This document shows, piece by piece, positions 7,432-15,022 of a DNA stretch of 19,270 nt. Source of the stretch: Pseudomonadota bacterium (lineage in GTDB: Bacteria > Pseudomonadota > Alphaproteobacteria > Reyranellales > Reyranellaceae). The position numbers were made by a program, and so were the translations under genes. The notes beneath the pieces were generated by a model. That model saw only the letters and a list, made by a program, of their open reading frames with translations, did not search any database and was not told the DNA's origin. The DNA lies in contig JAEZHS010000446.1 in NCBI GenBank assembly GCA_023436825.1, positions 1 to 19,270 on the forward strand, read 5' to 3'. The number at the start of each line of letters is the position of its first letter. Within the stretch, counting starts at the first letter, position 1.

Positions 7432-8028
7432 TTAACGGCCCGCCGTGCGCTGCGTGCAGCCCAGCGGATCGGCCGGCGTGTCGCCGCCCATCGCCTTCAG
7501 GCGCGCGATCTCGGCGTCGATTCCCACGATGTGCGGATTGTACTTCTTGGCCAGCTCGAAGGCCGCGACAGCCCGTGGGTACTCGCCCATTTCCGCGCGG
7601 ATCATGCCGAGACCCGAATAGGCGCCGAAGTGGCGCGGCTCGCGCTTCACTGTCTCGCAAATATCCGACAGCGAAGCCGGGAAGTTGCCGAGCAGCCAAT
7701 AGGCGGTCGCCCGCTTGTTCCAGGCCTCGGAGAGTTCGGGCGCGATCTCGATCAGCTTGCTGAAAGTTTCGACCGACTGCCTGAGCTCGCGCTGCTGCAT
7801 CTCGGCCATGCCGCGCAGCATCAGCTCGCGCCGCGGGCCCTCCGGCACCATGACCCACTGCTCCCAGATTGCCGCCTCCAGCGACTGGATCGCCATGGGG
7901 TCGGTCGCGGTCTGTAGCTTGGCAAACAAGGTGTCGAGCATGGGGTTGCTCCCGCCGTTCTGCGCCAGCGCGTTCGCCCCCAGCATCACGCCGAGCAACG
8001 CGGCAAGGCAAGTGCGAAGAACAGTCAT
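7432..8028 (-). CDS. Secreted TPR-repeat protein of the glc operon
   Basis: The 198-residue protein starts with a signal peptide (MTVLRTCLAALLGVMLGANA, cleavage near ALA-Q at about residue 22-23), so it should be periplasmic. The mature part contains at least two or three tetratricopeptide-like helical hairpins: around AEMQQRELRQSVETFSKLIE, SEAWNKRATAYWLLGNFPAS, and FGAYSGLGMIRAEMGEYPRA. Such repeats bind other proteins; no catalytic motif is present. The TAG stop of glcF overlaps its AGGA ribosome binding site and only 8 nt separate the genes, so it is translated with the glycolate oxidase subunits. A link between glycolate oxidation and a periplasmic scaffold is inferred only from that position. 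Confidence 0.82.
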   Translation of the reverse strand: MTVLRTCLAALLGVMLGANALAQNGGSNPMLDTLFAKLQTATDPMAIQSLEAAIWEQWVMVPEGPRRELMLRGMAEMQQRELRQSVETFSKLIEIAPELSEAWNKRATAYWLLGNFPASLSDICETVKREPRHFGAYSGLGMIRAEMGEYPRAVAAFELAKKYNPHIVGIDAEIARLKAMGGDTPADPLGCTQRTAGR

Positions 8029-8036
8029 CGGTGGTC

Positions 8037-9356
8037 CTACTGCAGCGCAGCAGGCTTCGGCCCGCCCGTCGCCCAGTCGAGCAACTCGACGGTATGCGCA
8101 ATCGGAATGCCGGTCCCCGAGGCGATGTTGCCGATGCAGCCGAAATTGCCCGCCGCGACGACATCGGGCGCGATGCTTTCGATGTTGGCGACCTTGCGAT
8201 CACGCAGGCGGCGCGACAGCTCGGGCTGCAACACCTGGTAGGTGCCGGCCCAGCCGCAGCAGAGATGGCCCTCAGGCACGTCCTTCACGACGAAACCGGC
8301 GTCCGCCAAGAGCTTCTTGGGCTGCTCTATCACCTTCTGGCCGTGGTGCATGGAACAGGCCGAATGATAGGCCACGGTGAGCGGCCGCGCGGTCACGTTC
8401 GCGAGACCGACCTCGAGCATGACCTCGCTCACGTCCTTGGCCAGCCGTGCCACCTGCTCGGCCCGCTCCTTCCATATGGGATCGTTGGCGAACATCGCGC
8501 CGTAATCCTTGACGGTCGTGCCGCAGCCCGACGCATTGATGACGATGGCATCGAGGCCCGCGCCGTCGATCTCGCGCATCCAGGCCTCGATGTTGCGCCG
8601 GGCCAGCGCCATCGCCTCCTCGTTGCGGCCGACATGCAGCACCGACGAACCGCAGCAGCCCGAGCCTGCGACGTTCACCACCTCTATATCGTGGCGGGTC
8701 AGCAGCCGCACCGTCGCCTCATTGACCTCGGGCGCCAGGACCTGCTGGCCGCAGCCCGGCATCAGCGCCACGCGCTTGCGGCGCAGGCCGGCGGCGGGAA
8801 AGGTCTGCGGCCGATCGACCAGCGAGCGTCCTGCCAGCCGGTCCGGCACGGCTTCGAGCATCGCCCGCAGGCGACGCAGGAACGTGGCGCCGCCGGCATC
8901 GGCGCTGCGGTCCGGCAGCATCGTGGCCAGCGGCTTGGCGAGCCGGCCCAGCATCATGGTCCAGCGGAACAGCGCCGGCCGCGGCATCACCCAGGCCAGC
9001 AGGCCGCGCATCAGCCGGTCCAGCAAGGCGCGCTTGTAGCGCTCCTCGATGTGGTGCCGACCGTGATCGACCAAGTGCATGTAGTGCACCCCCGACGGGC
9101 AGGTCGTCATGCAGCTGAGGCACGACAGGCAGCGGTCGACGTGGCGGACCTCCGACGCCGTCGGCGCGCGATCTCCCTCCAGCATCGCCTTGATGAAGTA
9201 GATGCGCCCGCGCGGGCTGTCGCGCTCGTCGCCCAGCAGCACGAAGGTCGGGCAGGTCGCCGTGCAGAAGCCGCAATGCACGCACTTGCGCAGGATGTGC
9301 TCTGAGCGCGCGGTCTCCGGATCGGCGAGCTGCGCCAGGGTGAAGTTGGTCTGCAT
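8037..9356 (-). CDS. glcF: Glycolate oxidase iron-sulfur subunit
   Basis: The 439-residue subunit carries electrons from the flavin subunits GlcD/GlcE toward the respiratory quinone pool at the inner membrane. Two four-cysteine clusters for [4Fe-4S] centres are visible: CVHCGFCTATCP (C25, C28, C31, C35) and CLSCLSCMTTCP (C76, C79, C82, C86). Two CCG cysteine-rich motifs follow (GSGCCGSSVLHVG and HLCCGWAGTYQ), as in GlcF, LutA and heterodisulfide reductase-type proteins. The length is slightly longer than the roughly 407 residues of E. coli GlcF. The start is 2 nt after the glcE stop, and the order D-E-F matches known glc operons. Confidence 0.95.
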   Translation of the reverse strand: MQTNFTLAQLADPETARSEHILRKCVHCGFCTATCPTFVLLGDERDSPRGRIYFIKAMLEGDRAPTASEVRHVDRCLSCLSCMTTCPSGVHYMHLVDHGRHHIEERYKRALLDRLMRGLLAWVMPRPALFRWTMMLGRLAKPLATMLPDRSADAGGATFLRRLRAMLEAVPDRLAGRSLVDRPQTFPAAGLRRKRVALMPGCGQQVLAPEVNEATVRLLTRHDIEVVNVAGSGCCGSSVLHVGRNEEAMALARRNIEAWMREIDGAGLDAIVINASGCGTTVKDYGAMFANDPIWKERAEQVARLAKDVSEVMLEVGLANVTARPLTVAYHSACSMHHGQKVIEQPKKLLADAGFVVKDVPEGHLCCGWAGTYQVLQPELSRRLRDRKVANIESIAPDVVAAGNFGCIGNIASGTGIPIAHTVELLDWATGGPKPAALQ

Positions 9357-9358
9357 CG

Positions 9359-10519
9359 CTAGCCCATCCGCCCCGGGTTGAAGATGCCTTTGGGGTCGAA
9401 GCTCTCCTTCACCCGCAAGGCCAAAGCGGCAAGCGCCGGAGCCTGCGGATGGAACACCGGTACGCTCGCGCGCGTTGCCTCATCAGCGCGGATCAAGGTC
9501 GCATGGCCACTGCGAAGCGCGCCGCGCACGAGCGCCTGGTCGCCATCAACGGCGGGCGGCAAGGCGAGCCAGATCAGGCCACCGGACCAGTCGTAAAAAG
9601 ACCTTGCAGCCGGGCGCTGTGCCTTGATGCGGGCCATGACGCCGGGACCGTCGGTCGGCGGACAGGAGATCTTCCACACAACGCCTTCCGCTCCGGCAAG
9701 CGCCGCCATGTCCCGCACGTCGCGCCAGAAAGTGCGGCTTTCGAGGGTTCCCAGCTCTTCCATCGTGCAGCCGGCGTCGACCAGAAGATCGCGCAGTCCT
9801 TTCAGCCTGGCTTCGACCGAGGGCGCCACGCCCTCGAGACGCAGGGCGGTGCGGCCATCGGCATGGGCGGCCCCGGAGACCTCGTGCGGACTGCCCATCG
9901 CGGCGCACATGGCCTTCACCGCCCTCTCATCGGAAAGACCCTGCAGCACCAAGGTGCGCGTCTGGTCGGGCGCTGGCAGCACCTTGACCGACACCTCGTC
10001 GAGCACGGCGAGCGTGCCCCACGAGCCGGCCAGGAGCTTGGAGAGGTCGTAGCCGGTGACGTTCTTCATCACCTTGCCGCCCGACTTGAAGGCCTCGCCA
10101 CGGCCGTTGACGCCGCTGAAGCCCAGCAGGTGATCGCGCGCCGCGCCCGCCGAGATGCGGCGCGGGCCGGCGAGATTGCCCATGACCGCGCCGACCAGGG
10201 TGCCCTGGCCCGCGTCCCGGCCCAGCAGCGGACCGAGATCGGGCGGCTCGAACGCCAGCATCTGATTGCGCTGGGCCAACAGCGCCTCGACCTCGCGCAT
10301 GGGCGTGCCGGCGCGCAGCGTGACGACGAGTTCCTCCGGTGCGTAATCGACCACACCGGAAATGCCCGAGAGGTCGAGTACCTGGTCGCAGGTCATCGGC
10401 TTGCCGATGGCGAGCTTGCTGCCCTGGCCGCGCACGTCGAGGGTGACGCCGTCGTTGAGCGCCCACTCCACAGCCTGCCGCAGCTCCTTTGCGTCGCGCG
10501 GCTTGATGATGCCGGCCAT
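9359..10519 (-). CDS. glcE: Glycolate oxidase FAD-binding subunit
   Basis: A 386-residue FAD-linked subunit that with GlcD and GlcF forms the membrane-associated glycolate dehydrogenase, producing glyoxylate. The FAD-binding (PCMH-type) half is recognisable: LDVRGQGSKLAIGKP, then GTPMREVEALLAQRNQMLAF and LVGAVMGNLAGPRR. Near residue 150, GKVMKNVTGYDLSKLLAGSW is the hallmark of GlcE. The C-terminus ends with FDPKGIFNPGRMG, the usual FAD-oxidase terminal motif. It starts 3 nt after the glcD stop and ends 2 nt before glcF, so translation is probably coupled. It is slightly longer than E. coli GlcE (350 residues). Nothing appears truncated. Confidence 0.95.
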   Translation of the reverse strand: MAGIIKPRDAKELRQAVEWALNDGVTLDVRGQGSKLAIGKPMTCDQVLDLSGISGVVDYAPEELVVTLRAGTPMREVEALLAQRNQMLAFEPPDLGPLLGRDAGQGTLVGAVMGNLAGPRRISAGAARDHLLGFSGVNGRGEAFKSGGKVMKNVTGYDLSKLLAGSWGTLAVLDEVSVKVLPAPDQTRTLVLQGLSDERAVKAMCAAMGSPHEVSGAAHADGRTALRLEGVAPSVEARLKGLRDLLVDAGCTMEELGTLESRTFWRDVRDMAALAGAEGVVWKISCPPTDGPGVMARIKAQRPAARSFYDWSGGLIWLALPPAVDGDQALVRGALRSGHATLIRADEATRASVPVFHPQAPALAALALRVKESFDPKGIFNPGRMG

Positions 10520-10522
10520 CGT

Positions 10523-12010
10523 CTAGAACCGCGGGATGTCGGGGAACGGGATCCTGTTCTGGTGCACGACCAGGCGGCCGAGCTCGGCGCAGCGCCTGAG
10601 CTTGGGGAACACCTTGCCCGGATTGAGCAAGTGGTCGGGATCGAAGGCGCACTTCACGCGCATCTGCTGGTCGAGGTCGATCTCGGTGAACTGCTCGCCC
10701 ATCAGGTCGCGCTTCTCGATGCCGACCCCATGCTCGCCGGTCAGCACGCCGCCGACCCGCACGCAGAGGCGCAGGATATCGGCGCCGAACTCCTCGGCAC
10801 GCTTCAGCTCGCCGGCATCGTTGGCGTCGAACAGGATCAGCGGATGCAGGTTGCCGTCGCCGGCATGGAAGACATTGACCACCCTGAGGCCGTGCTTCTT
10901 CGACATCTGGCGCATCTCGGCCAGCACCTCGACCAGCCGACCGCGCGGCACCGAGCCGTCGAGGCACATATAGTCGGGCGAGATCTGGCCGACAGCGGGG
11001 AACGCGGCCTTGCGGCCGGCCCAGAACAGCACGCGCTCCTGCTCGTCGCGGCTGACGCGGATGGTGGTGGCGCCGCGGCCGCGGGCGATTTCGGCCACGC
11101 GCTCGACCAGGTAGTCGACCTCGATCGATGGCCCGTCGAGCTCGACGATCAGCAGGCCCTCGACGTCCATGGGATAGCCCGCGCCGACATAGGCCTCGGC
11201 GCACTTCACGGCGTCCTTGTCCATCATCTCCATGCCGCCGGGGATGATGCCGGAGGCGATGACGGCGGCGACGCAGTCGGCCGCGCCCGATTCGGTGGGG
11301 AAGCCCAGCAGCACCGCCCGGGCCGTCGATGGCTTGCGCAGCAGGCGCACCGTGACTTCGGTGACGACGCCCAAAAGACCTTCGGAGCCGGTCATCAGGC
11401 CTAGAAGGTCGTAGCCTTCGGAGTCGAGATGCTTGCCGCCGAGCCGCACGACCTCGCCGGTCATCAGCACCATCTCGATGCCCAGAAGGTTGTTGGTGGT
11501 GAGCCCGTATTTCAGGCAGTGCACGCCGCCCGAATTCTCCGCCACGTTGCCGCCGATCGAGCAGGCGATCTGCGAGCTGGGGTCGGGGGCATAATAGAAG
11601 CCTTCGTGCTCGACGGCCTTGGTGATGCCGAGGTTGGTGACGCCGGGCTGCACCCGGGCGCAGCGGTTGGCGTAGTCGATCTCCAGCACCCGGTTGAACT
11701 TGCCCATGCCCAGCAGGATGGCGTCGCCCACCGGCATGGAGCCGCCCGACAGCGAGGTGCCGGCGCCGCGCGGCACGACCTTGACCTTGTTGTCCTGGCA
11801 GTAGCGCAGGATGGCCGAGACCTGGGCCACCGTCTCGGGCAGGACCACGACCAGCGGCATCTGGCGGTAGGCCGAGAGCGCATCGCACTCGTAGGGCCGC
11901 ATGCCGTCGAGGTCGTCTATGACTCCCTCTCCCGGTACGACGGCCCGCAGCGCCGCCACGATCTCGGAGCGGCGGGCAAGTATGGCGGGATCGAGCGGCG
12001 GCATCTGCAT
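10523..12010 (-). CDS. glcD: Glycolate oxidase subunit GlcD (FAD-linked)
   Basis: A 495-residue catalytic flavoprotein, very near the 499 residues of E. coli GlcD, oxidising glycolate (possibly also D-lactate) to the 2-oxo acid. The FAD-binding motif PRGAGTSLSGG is at residues 80-90. IGGNVAENSGGVHCLKYG is the second FAD contact segment. The C-terminal substrate/metal region has NVFHAGDGNLHPLI and LTGEHGVGIEKRDLM, ending with FDPDHLLNPGKVFP. The start ATG at 12010 has AAGGA 7 nt upstream; the next ATG is two codons in. The gene starts 24 nt past the rpmJ terminator, and I see no clear promoter in that gap. No glcC-type regulator is in the window. Confidence 0.95.
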   Translation of the reverse strand: MQMPPLDPAILARRSEIVAALRAVVPGEGVIDDLDGMRPYECDALSAYRQMPLVVVLPETVAQVSAILRYCQDNKVKVVPRGAGTSLSGGSMPVGDAILLGMGKFNRVLEIDYANRCARVQPGVTNLGITKAVEHEGFYYAPDPSSQIACSIGGNVAENSGGVHCLKYGLTTNNLLGIEMVLMTGEVVRLGGKHLDSEGYDLLGLMTGSEGLLGVVTEVTVRLLRKPSTARAVLLGFPTESGAADCVAAVIASGIIPGGMEMMDKDAVKCAEAYVGAGYPMDVEGLLIVELDGPSIEVDYLVERVAEIARGRGATTIRVSRDEQERVLFWAGRKAAFPAVGQISPDYMCLDGSVPRGRLVEVLAEMRQMSKKHGLRVVNVFHAGDGNLHPLILFDANDAGELKRAEEFGADILRLCVRVGGVLTGEHGVGIEKRDLMGEQFTEIDLDQQMRVKCAFDPDHLLNPGKVFPKLRRCAELGRLVVHQNRIPFPDIPRF

Positions 12011-12033
12011 GCCTCGATCCTTACGCCAAATGA

Positions 12034-12067
12034 AAAAGCGGCGGAAGCCGAGGCTCCCGCCGCTTTT
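12034..12067 (-). terminator. Intrinsic terminator after rpmJ
   Basis: AAAAGCGGCGG (12034-12044) pairs perfectly with CCGCCGCTTTT (12057-12067). After one A/C mismatch, AGC (46-48) pairs with GCT (53-55) around a 4-nt loop. On the minus strand the stem is followed by TTTTT (12037-12033), the classic intrinsic terminator. The flanking A/T tracts are symmetrical, so it could act in both directions. It lies 23 nt beyond the rpmJ stop and 23 nt before glcD. Confidence 0.85.
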
Positions 12068-12090
12068 CGAATTCGTGGACGCCCTTCGCC

Positions 12091-12216
12091 TTAGCCCTGG
12101 CGGGCCTTGAAGCGCGGGTTCGTCTTGTTGATGACGTAGACGCGGCCCTTGCGGCGGACGATGCGGCTGTCCTTGTGGCGCGTCTTCACGGACTTGAGCG
12201 AATGGCGGATCTTCAT
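12091..12216 (-). CDS. rpmJ: 50S ribosomal protein L36
   Basis: A 41-residue protein with the sequence [20 protein letters not shown] followed by [20 protein letters not shown] and a final G. This is the alphaproteobacterial L36 type: highly basic and without the zinc-binding cysteines of the 37-38-residue form. It is a structural component of the large ribosomal subunit near the peptidyl-transferase region. GAGAAG precedes the ATG by 4 nt. The gene has its own promoter and terminator and seems monocistronic. The leader between promoter and start codon contains a GC-rich hairpin followed by CTTTTGTT, described separately. The lack of neighbouring ribosomal genes is usual for this form. Confidence 0.97.
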   Translation of the reverse strand: MKIRHSLKSVKTRHKDSRIVRRKGRVYVINKTNPRFKARQG

Positions 12217-12234
12217 GGTTCTTCTCAACAAAAG

Positions 12235-12251
12235 CCCCGGCGGAGCCGGGG
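12235..12251 (-). promoter_or_regulatory. Hairpin in the rpmJ leader, terminator-like
   Basis: CCCCGGC (12235-12241) and GCCGGGG (12245-12251) form a perfect 7-bp stem with a 3-nt loop. On the minus strand the stem is followed by CTTTTGTT and then by the rpmJ ribosome binding site GAGAAG, with the start codon 18 nt beyond the stem. Because the predicted transcription start is near 12264, the hairpin is inside rpmJ's own leader. It may attenuate transcription or influence translation; its mode of action is inference. Confidence 0.6.
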
Positions 12252-12270
12252 GAATTCCGAAAGAGCGCGG

Positions 12271-12299
12271 AAAATAAGGACCCGGAAGCGCCGCGTCAA
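12271..12299 (-). promoter_or_regulatory. Sigma-70-type promoter of rpmJ
   Basis: On the minus strand TTGACG (12299-12294) and TATTTT (12276-12271) are separated by exactly 17 nt. Transcription should start near 12264, giving a leader of about 48 nt before the rpmJ ATG. It is the clearest housekeeping promoter in the window. Confidence 0.7.
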
Positions 12300-12341
12300 C
12301 CCATGGCCGACCGAAAATTCATCAATGATCAGAATGGCTTG

Positions 12342-12375
12342 GGGGCAGGACCGGGCCGGCACCCGGTCCCGCCCC
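12342..12375 (-). terminator. Strong hairpin just after the CmcJ-like gene
   Basis: GGGGCAGGACCGGG (12342-12355) pairs with CCCGGTCCCGCCCC (12362-12375) over 14 positions with one A/C mismatch and a 6-nt loop. It begins 10 nt after the stop codon of the oxygenase gene at 12386. No T-run follows on the minus strand, so it is either a weak or factor-dependent terminator or an mRNA-stabilising hairpin. Confidence 0.5.
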
Positions 12376-12385
12376 TCCCGTTATC

Positions 12386-13666
12386 CTAGAAGAAGACGTA
12401 GGACCGGACCACGACGTTCTTGCGGCAACGGGCATCAGCGGGCGCGGTCGGGTCGATGCAGGCGGTGTGGAACGACCAGCGCGAGACCGAGCCGTCGGTG
12501 ACGGAGTCGTAGCATTTCAGCATGGAAACCTCCGTCGAGGTCTGCCGCGGGAACCAGTACCACTCGTGGTCCGGCCGGTAGGTGAAGCGGGTCGTCTCGC
12601 CGACGCGGTCGTCGTAGATCCGGTAGTTGTTGATGTAGGGCTGGTCGGCGAACGACGGCCAGGCGCAGAGCACGAACGGGAACTGCTCGACCGTCTCCAT
12701 CGGCTTGGCGAGGTTTATGGACATGAACCGCCGCGACATCTTCGCGTCGGCCTCCGCCTCCGTGTAATGCTGCTGACGACCGAAGTTGCGTAGGTTCTTC
12801 GTCAGCAGCTCGCGGCAGCGCACGCGGCCCGAGTTGTCGTTCAGGTCGTTGTGCACGAGGTTGACGTAACGGGCGTTCACGCCGGGATTCTTGTTGTCCT
12901 GGTCTTCCGTGCGGTCGCCCGTGTAGTCCTTGTCGAAGACGTCGTGGTTGTAGACCAGCGCGTCGGTGGAGCCGGGGAAGAAGTCCAGCAGCAGCTTTTC
13001 GATCTCGGGGTAGAACACGCGCTCCACCTCCGCCGCGTCGTAGAAGTTCGAGCACTTGGACTCGAGATGCGCCAGCGAGACGCCGAGCCGGTCCATGCAT
13101 TCGGGGCTGTTGGGCGAGAGTCCGGGGTAGTACTCGCCGATGCGCCGGGCATCGCGCATCACGTGCGGGAAGTAGAGGTTTCGCCGCCGGTTGTCCTCCT
13201 CGTTCTTGCGTAGTTTCGCCGCGAGCTCGGCGTACGCCGGGTCGCGCCAGATGGCGTTGGATGGGACGATCGAATACGACGGCCGTTCGTGGACAGTATA
13301 GGCCAGAGGCAGCACCAGGCCGCCCTCCGGGGCCTTGAGGCTGTTCGACTCGCGGATGTATCTCACGCACTCGTCGTAATCGCGAAAGGCAAGGCCCCAC
13401 CGGGTCTTGATCGGGCCGGGCGGCGCCTTGTCGATCATGTCGACGACGCGCTGGCCCTCGCCCCCGGCGATCTCGGCAAGCGCGTCCTCGATCGCCTTGG
13501 CGGTTCCCGCATCGCCGTCCTTGTCGAACGACATGTAGGACAGCCCGCCATTCGCCGCGACGGGCGGCGGCTGCCCTTCCGTGCGCTGCAGTGACGGGAC
13601 ATAAGGCGACCAAACGCCCTTGCTGTCGGCCGCAACGTTGTTCTCGGCGACTTTGAGAAGGCTCAT
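12386..13666 (-). CDS. CmcJ/NvfI-family non-haem iron oxygenase-like protein
   Basis: The 426-residue protein has a C-terminal half that matches the CmcJ/NvfI (AsaB-like) family, known from cephamycin methoxylation in actinomycetes and fungal natural-product oxidations. NvfI is an Fe(II)/2-oxoglutarate endoperoxidase. Family marks in order: ARYVNLVHNDLNDNSGRVR, FVLCAWPSFADQPYINNYRI, EWYWFPRQTSTEVSMLKCYD, and WSFHTACIDPTAPADARC, ending VVRSYVFF. H272-x-D274 and H400 are the probable iron ligands and R421 the probable 2-oxoglutarate partner. Most relatives have around 250-300 residues; here about 150 N-terminal residues are extra or diverged. I chose the second ATG (13666) because AAGGAGG lies 6 nt before it. 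It is transcribed away from the TauD operon, is followed by a strong hairpin, and a possible TATACT -10 box lies at 13722-13717. The substrate is unknown. Confidence 0.75.
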   Translation of the reverse strand: MSLLKVAENNVAADSKGVWSPYVPSLQRTEGQPPPVAANGGLSYMSFDKDGDAGTAKAIEDALAEIAGGEGQRVVDMIDKAPPGPIKTRWGLAFRDYDECVRYIRESNSLKAPEGGLVLPLAYTVHERPSYSIVPSNAIWRDPAYAELAAKLRKNEEDNRRRNLYFPHVMRDARRIGEYYPGLSPNSPECMDRLGVSLAHLESKCSNFYDAAEVERVFYPEIEKLLLDFFPGSTDALVYNHDVFDKDYTGDRTEDQDNKNPGVNARYVNLVHNDLNDNSGRVRCRELLTKNLRNFGRQQHYTEAEADAKMSRRFMSINLAKPMETVEQFPFVLCAWPSFADQPYINNYRIYDDRVGETTRFTYRPDHEWYWFPRQTSTEVSMLKCYDSVTDGSVSRWSFHTACIDPTAPADARCRKNVVVRSYVFF

Positions 13667-14194
13667 CATGTCCCTCCTTGATTGTACACCCGCCATTTCG
13701 GCGTCGATTGGCTGGAAGTATAGAACGTTCTCGCCGATGCCGTCGTCCGATGATGATGAACTTTATCTATCGGCTGATGAGAAAAGCTTCCGCCATCGAC
13801 GCGATGGATCTCTTTGACGTCCCGCAAGGAGGAGATTTTTCCAAACTGCGGCGAACGCGATTCAACACGTCACGGCGCATCTGCGAACGGTCGATCCAAG
13901 GTGCCTCTCGCCGCCGGTCGGTTCGATCGACCGCCCTTCCTCGCGAGAATTAGTCCTGGCTGCGAGCGAATGACGGGACAGAAGACACTTTCGTAGGCGG
14001 CCTCATCTTTGGTTTTCCCGATTATTTACCTCGGTCGCCGGGCGGCCGATGTTTTGCGGCGTCGCGGCCGATTAGCGCCGCCCCTTCACTCTATCCGCTG
14101 CCGTAGAGGCCGCTCGAGAATGTTCATGCCGGCAGCGCCCGCATTCGACAGAAGTTTCAACGCCTAGGGTCAGCAAGTCCGAAGGAGCAAGTCA
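13667..14194. other. Divergent intergenic region (about 530 bp)
   Basis: This spacer separates the minus-strand CmcJ-like gene from the plus-strand TauD operon, so it should contain both promoters. Seen: a GAACGTTC palindrome at 13723-13730 beside the TATACT-like box for the minus-strand gene; a 9-bp inverted repeat CGGTCGATC/GATCGACCG (13888-13896 and 13925-13933) with a 28-nt loop; and the 45-bp repeat at 13979-14023. Small open frames (such as 13753-13953) have no ribosome binding site and do not follow the local codon bias, so I leave them out. Confidence 0.5.
13979..14023 (+). repeat. 45-bp repeat, copy 1 (upstream of the TauD operon)
   Basis: The segment CAGAAGACACTTTCGTAGGC and onward matches 18504-18548 at 37 of 45 positions in the same orientation without gaps. 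The core, 13996-14016, is 21 of 21 identical. It lies about 170 nt upstream of the dioxygenase start. A shared regulatory element is possible; it matches no motif I recognise. Confidence 0.7.
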
Positions 14195-15022
14195 ATGAGC
14201 TATTCGACCATCGAGGTGAAGCCAGTCAGCCCCCGGCTGGGAGCGGAAGTGTCGAACATCGACCTGTCCGTCCCGCTCGGCAACAAGGCGGTCGACGATC
14301 TGCACGCGGCGCTCGCCGAGCACCAGGTGCTGTTCTTCCGCGACCAGAAGATCGACCTCGAGCAGCACAAGCGTCTCGGCCGCTATTTCGGCGAGCTGCA
14401 CATCCATCCCAACACGCCCGGCCCGGAAGGCCACCCGGAGATCCTGCCCATTCACGCCGATGGCCAGTCGAAGCGAGTGGCTGGCGAGAGATGGCACTCC
14501 GACGTCTCCTGCGATGAGCAGCCGCCGCTCGGCAGTATCCTCTACCTCCACACGGTTCCGCCGGTCGGCGGCGACACCATCTTCGCCAGCCAGACGGCGG
14601 CCTATGATGCGTTGACGCCGGCCTTCAAGACCTTCCTCGAGGGACTGACCGCGACGCATTCCGGCGACCGCTCCTATCGCCGGACCAACAAGCTTTTGGG
14701 CATCGACGATCGCGACCGTGTCTTCCCGCAGGCGGTCCATCCGGTCGTGCGCACGCATCCGGTCAGTGGCCGCAAGGCGCTGTTCGTCAACGAAGGGTTC
14801 ACGCTGCACATCAACGAGCTGTCGCCGGAAGAGAGCCGCGCCGTGCTGGACTTCCTCTTCGCCCACGCCACCCAGCCGGCTTTCCAGGTGCGCTTCCGCT
14901 GGCAGCCGCACTCGATCGCCTTCTGGGACAACCGGGCCGTCCAGCACATCGCGATGTGGGATTACTTCCCGCAGGTCCGCTCGGGCTATCGCGTCACCGT
15001 CAAAGGCGATCGTCCCTACTGA
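14195..15022 (+). CDS. TauD/TfdA-family Fe(II)/2-oxoglutarate dioxygenase
   Basis: A 275-residue cytoplasmic dioxygenase of the usual TauD length (about 280). The family uses Fe(II), O2 and 2-oxoglutarate to hydroxylate the carbon next to sulfur (taurine, alkyl sulfates, sulfonates), releasing sulfite or sulfate. Iron ligands are H101 and D103 (ERWHSDVSC) and H251 (AVQHIAMWDY). R266 (RSGYRVTV), 15 residues after H251, fits the 2-oxoglutarate-binding arginine. GAAGGAG ends 7 nt before the ATG. Its stop overlaps the start of the ATPase gene (TGATG), so they are translationally coupled. The adjacent sulfonate-type transporter supports a sulfur-scavenging role, but the substrate (taurine, alkanesulfonate, alkyl sulfate or a non-sulfur acid) is not determined. 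I avoid the symbol tauD for that reason. Confidence 0.9.
   Translation: MSYSTIEVKPVSPRLGAEVSNIDLSVPLGNKAVDDLHAALAEHQVLFFRDQKIDLEQHKRLGRYFGELHIHPNTPGPEGHPEILPIHADGQSKRVAGERWHSDVSCDEQPPLGSILYLHTVPPVGGDTIFASQTAAYDALTPAFKTFLEGLTATHSGDRSYRRTNKLLGIDDRDRVFPQAVHPVVRTHPVSGRKALFVNEGFTLHINELSPEESRAVLDFLFAHATQPAFQVRFRWQPHSIAFWDNRAVQHIAMWDYFPQVRSGYRVTVKGDRPY

Noticed and set aside
13753..13953. Possible 66-residue gene (MMMNFIYRLMRKASAIDAMD...) in the divergent spacer
   Set aside because: There is no ribosome binding site, codon use lacks the local GC3 bias, and no family is recognised.
14120..14167. Small upstream open frame of 15 codons before the dioxygenase
   Set aside because: It has no ribosome binding site and no conspicuous codon run of the kind seen in leader-peptide attenuators.
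14164..14172. CTAGGGTCA identical to the tip of the inverted repeats near 223 and 2273
   Set aside because: Only nine bases match and the following sequence diverges, so it is probably chance.
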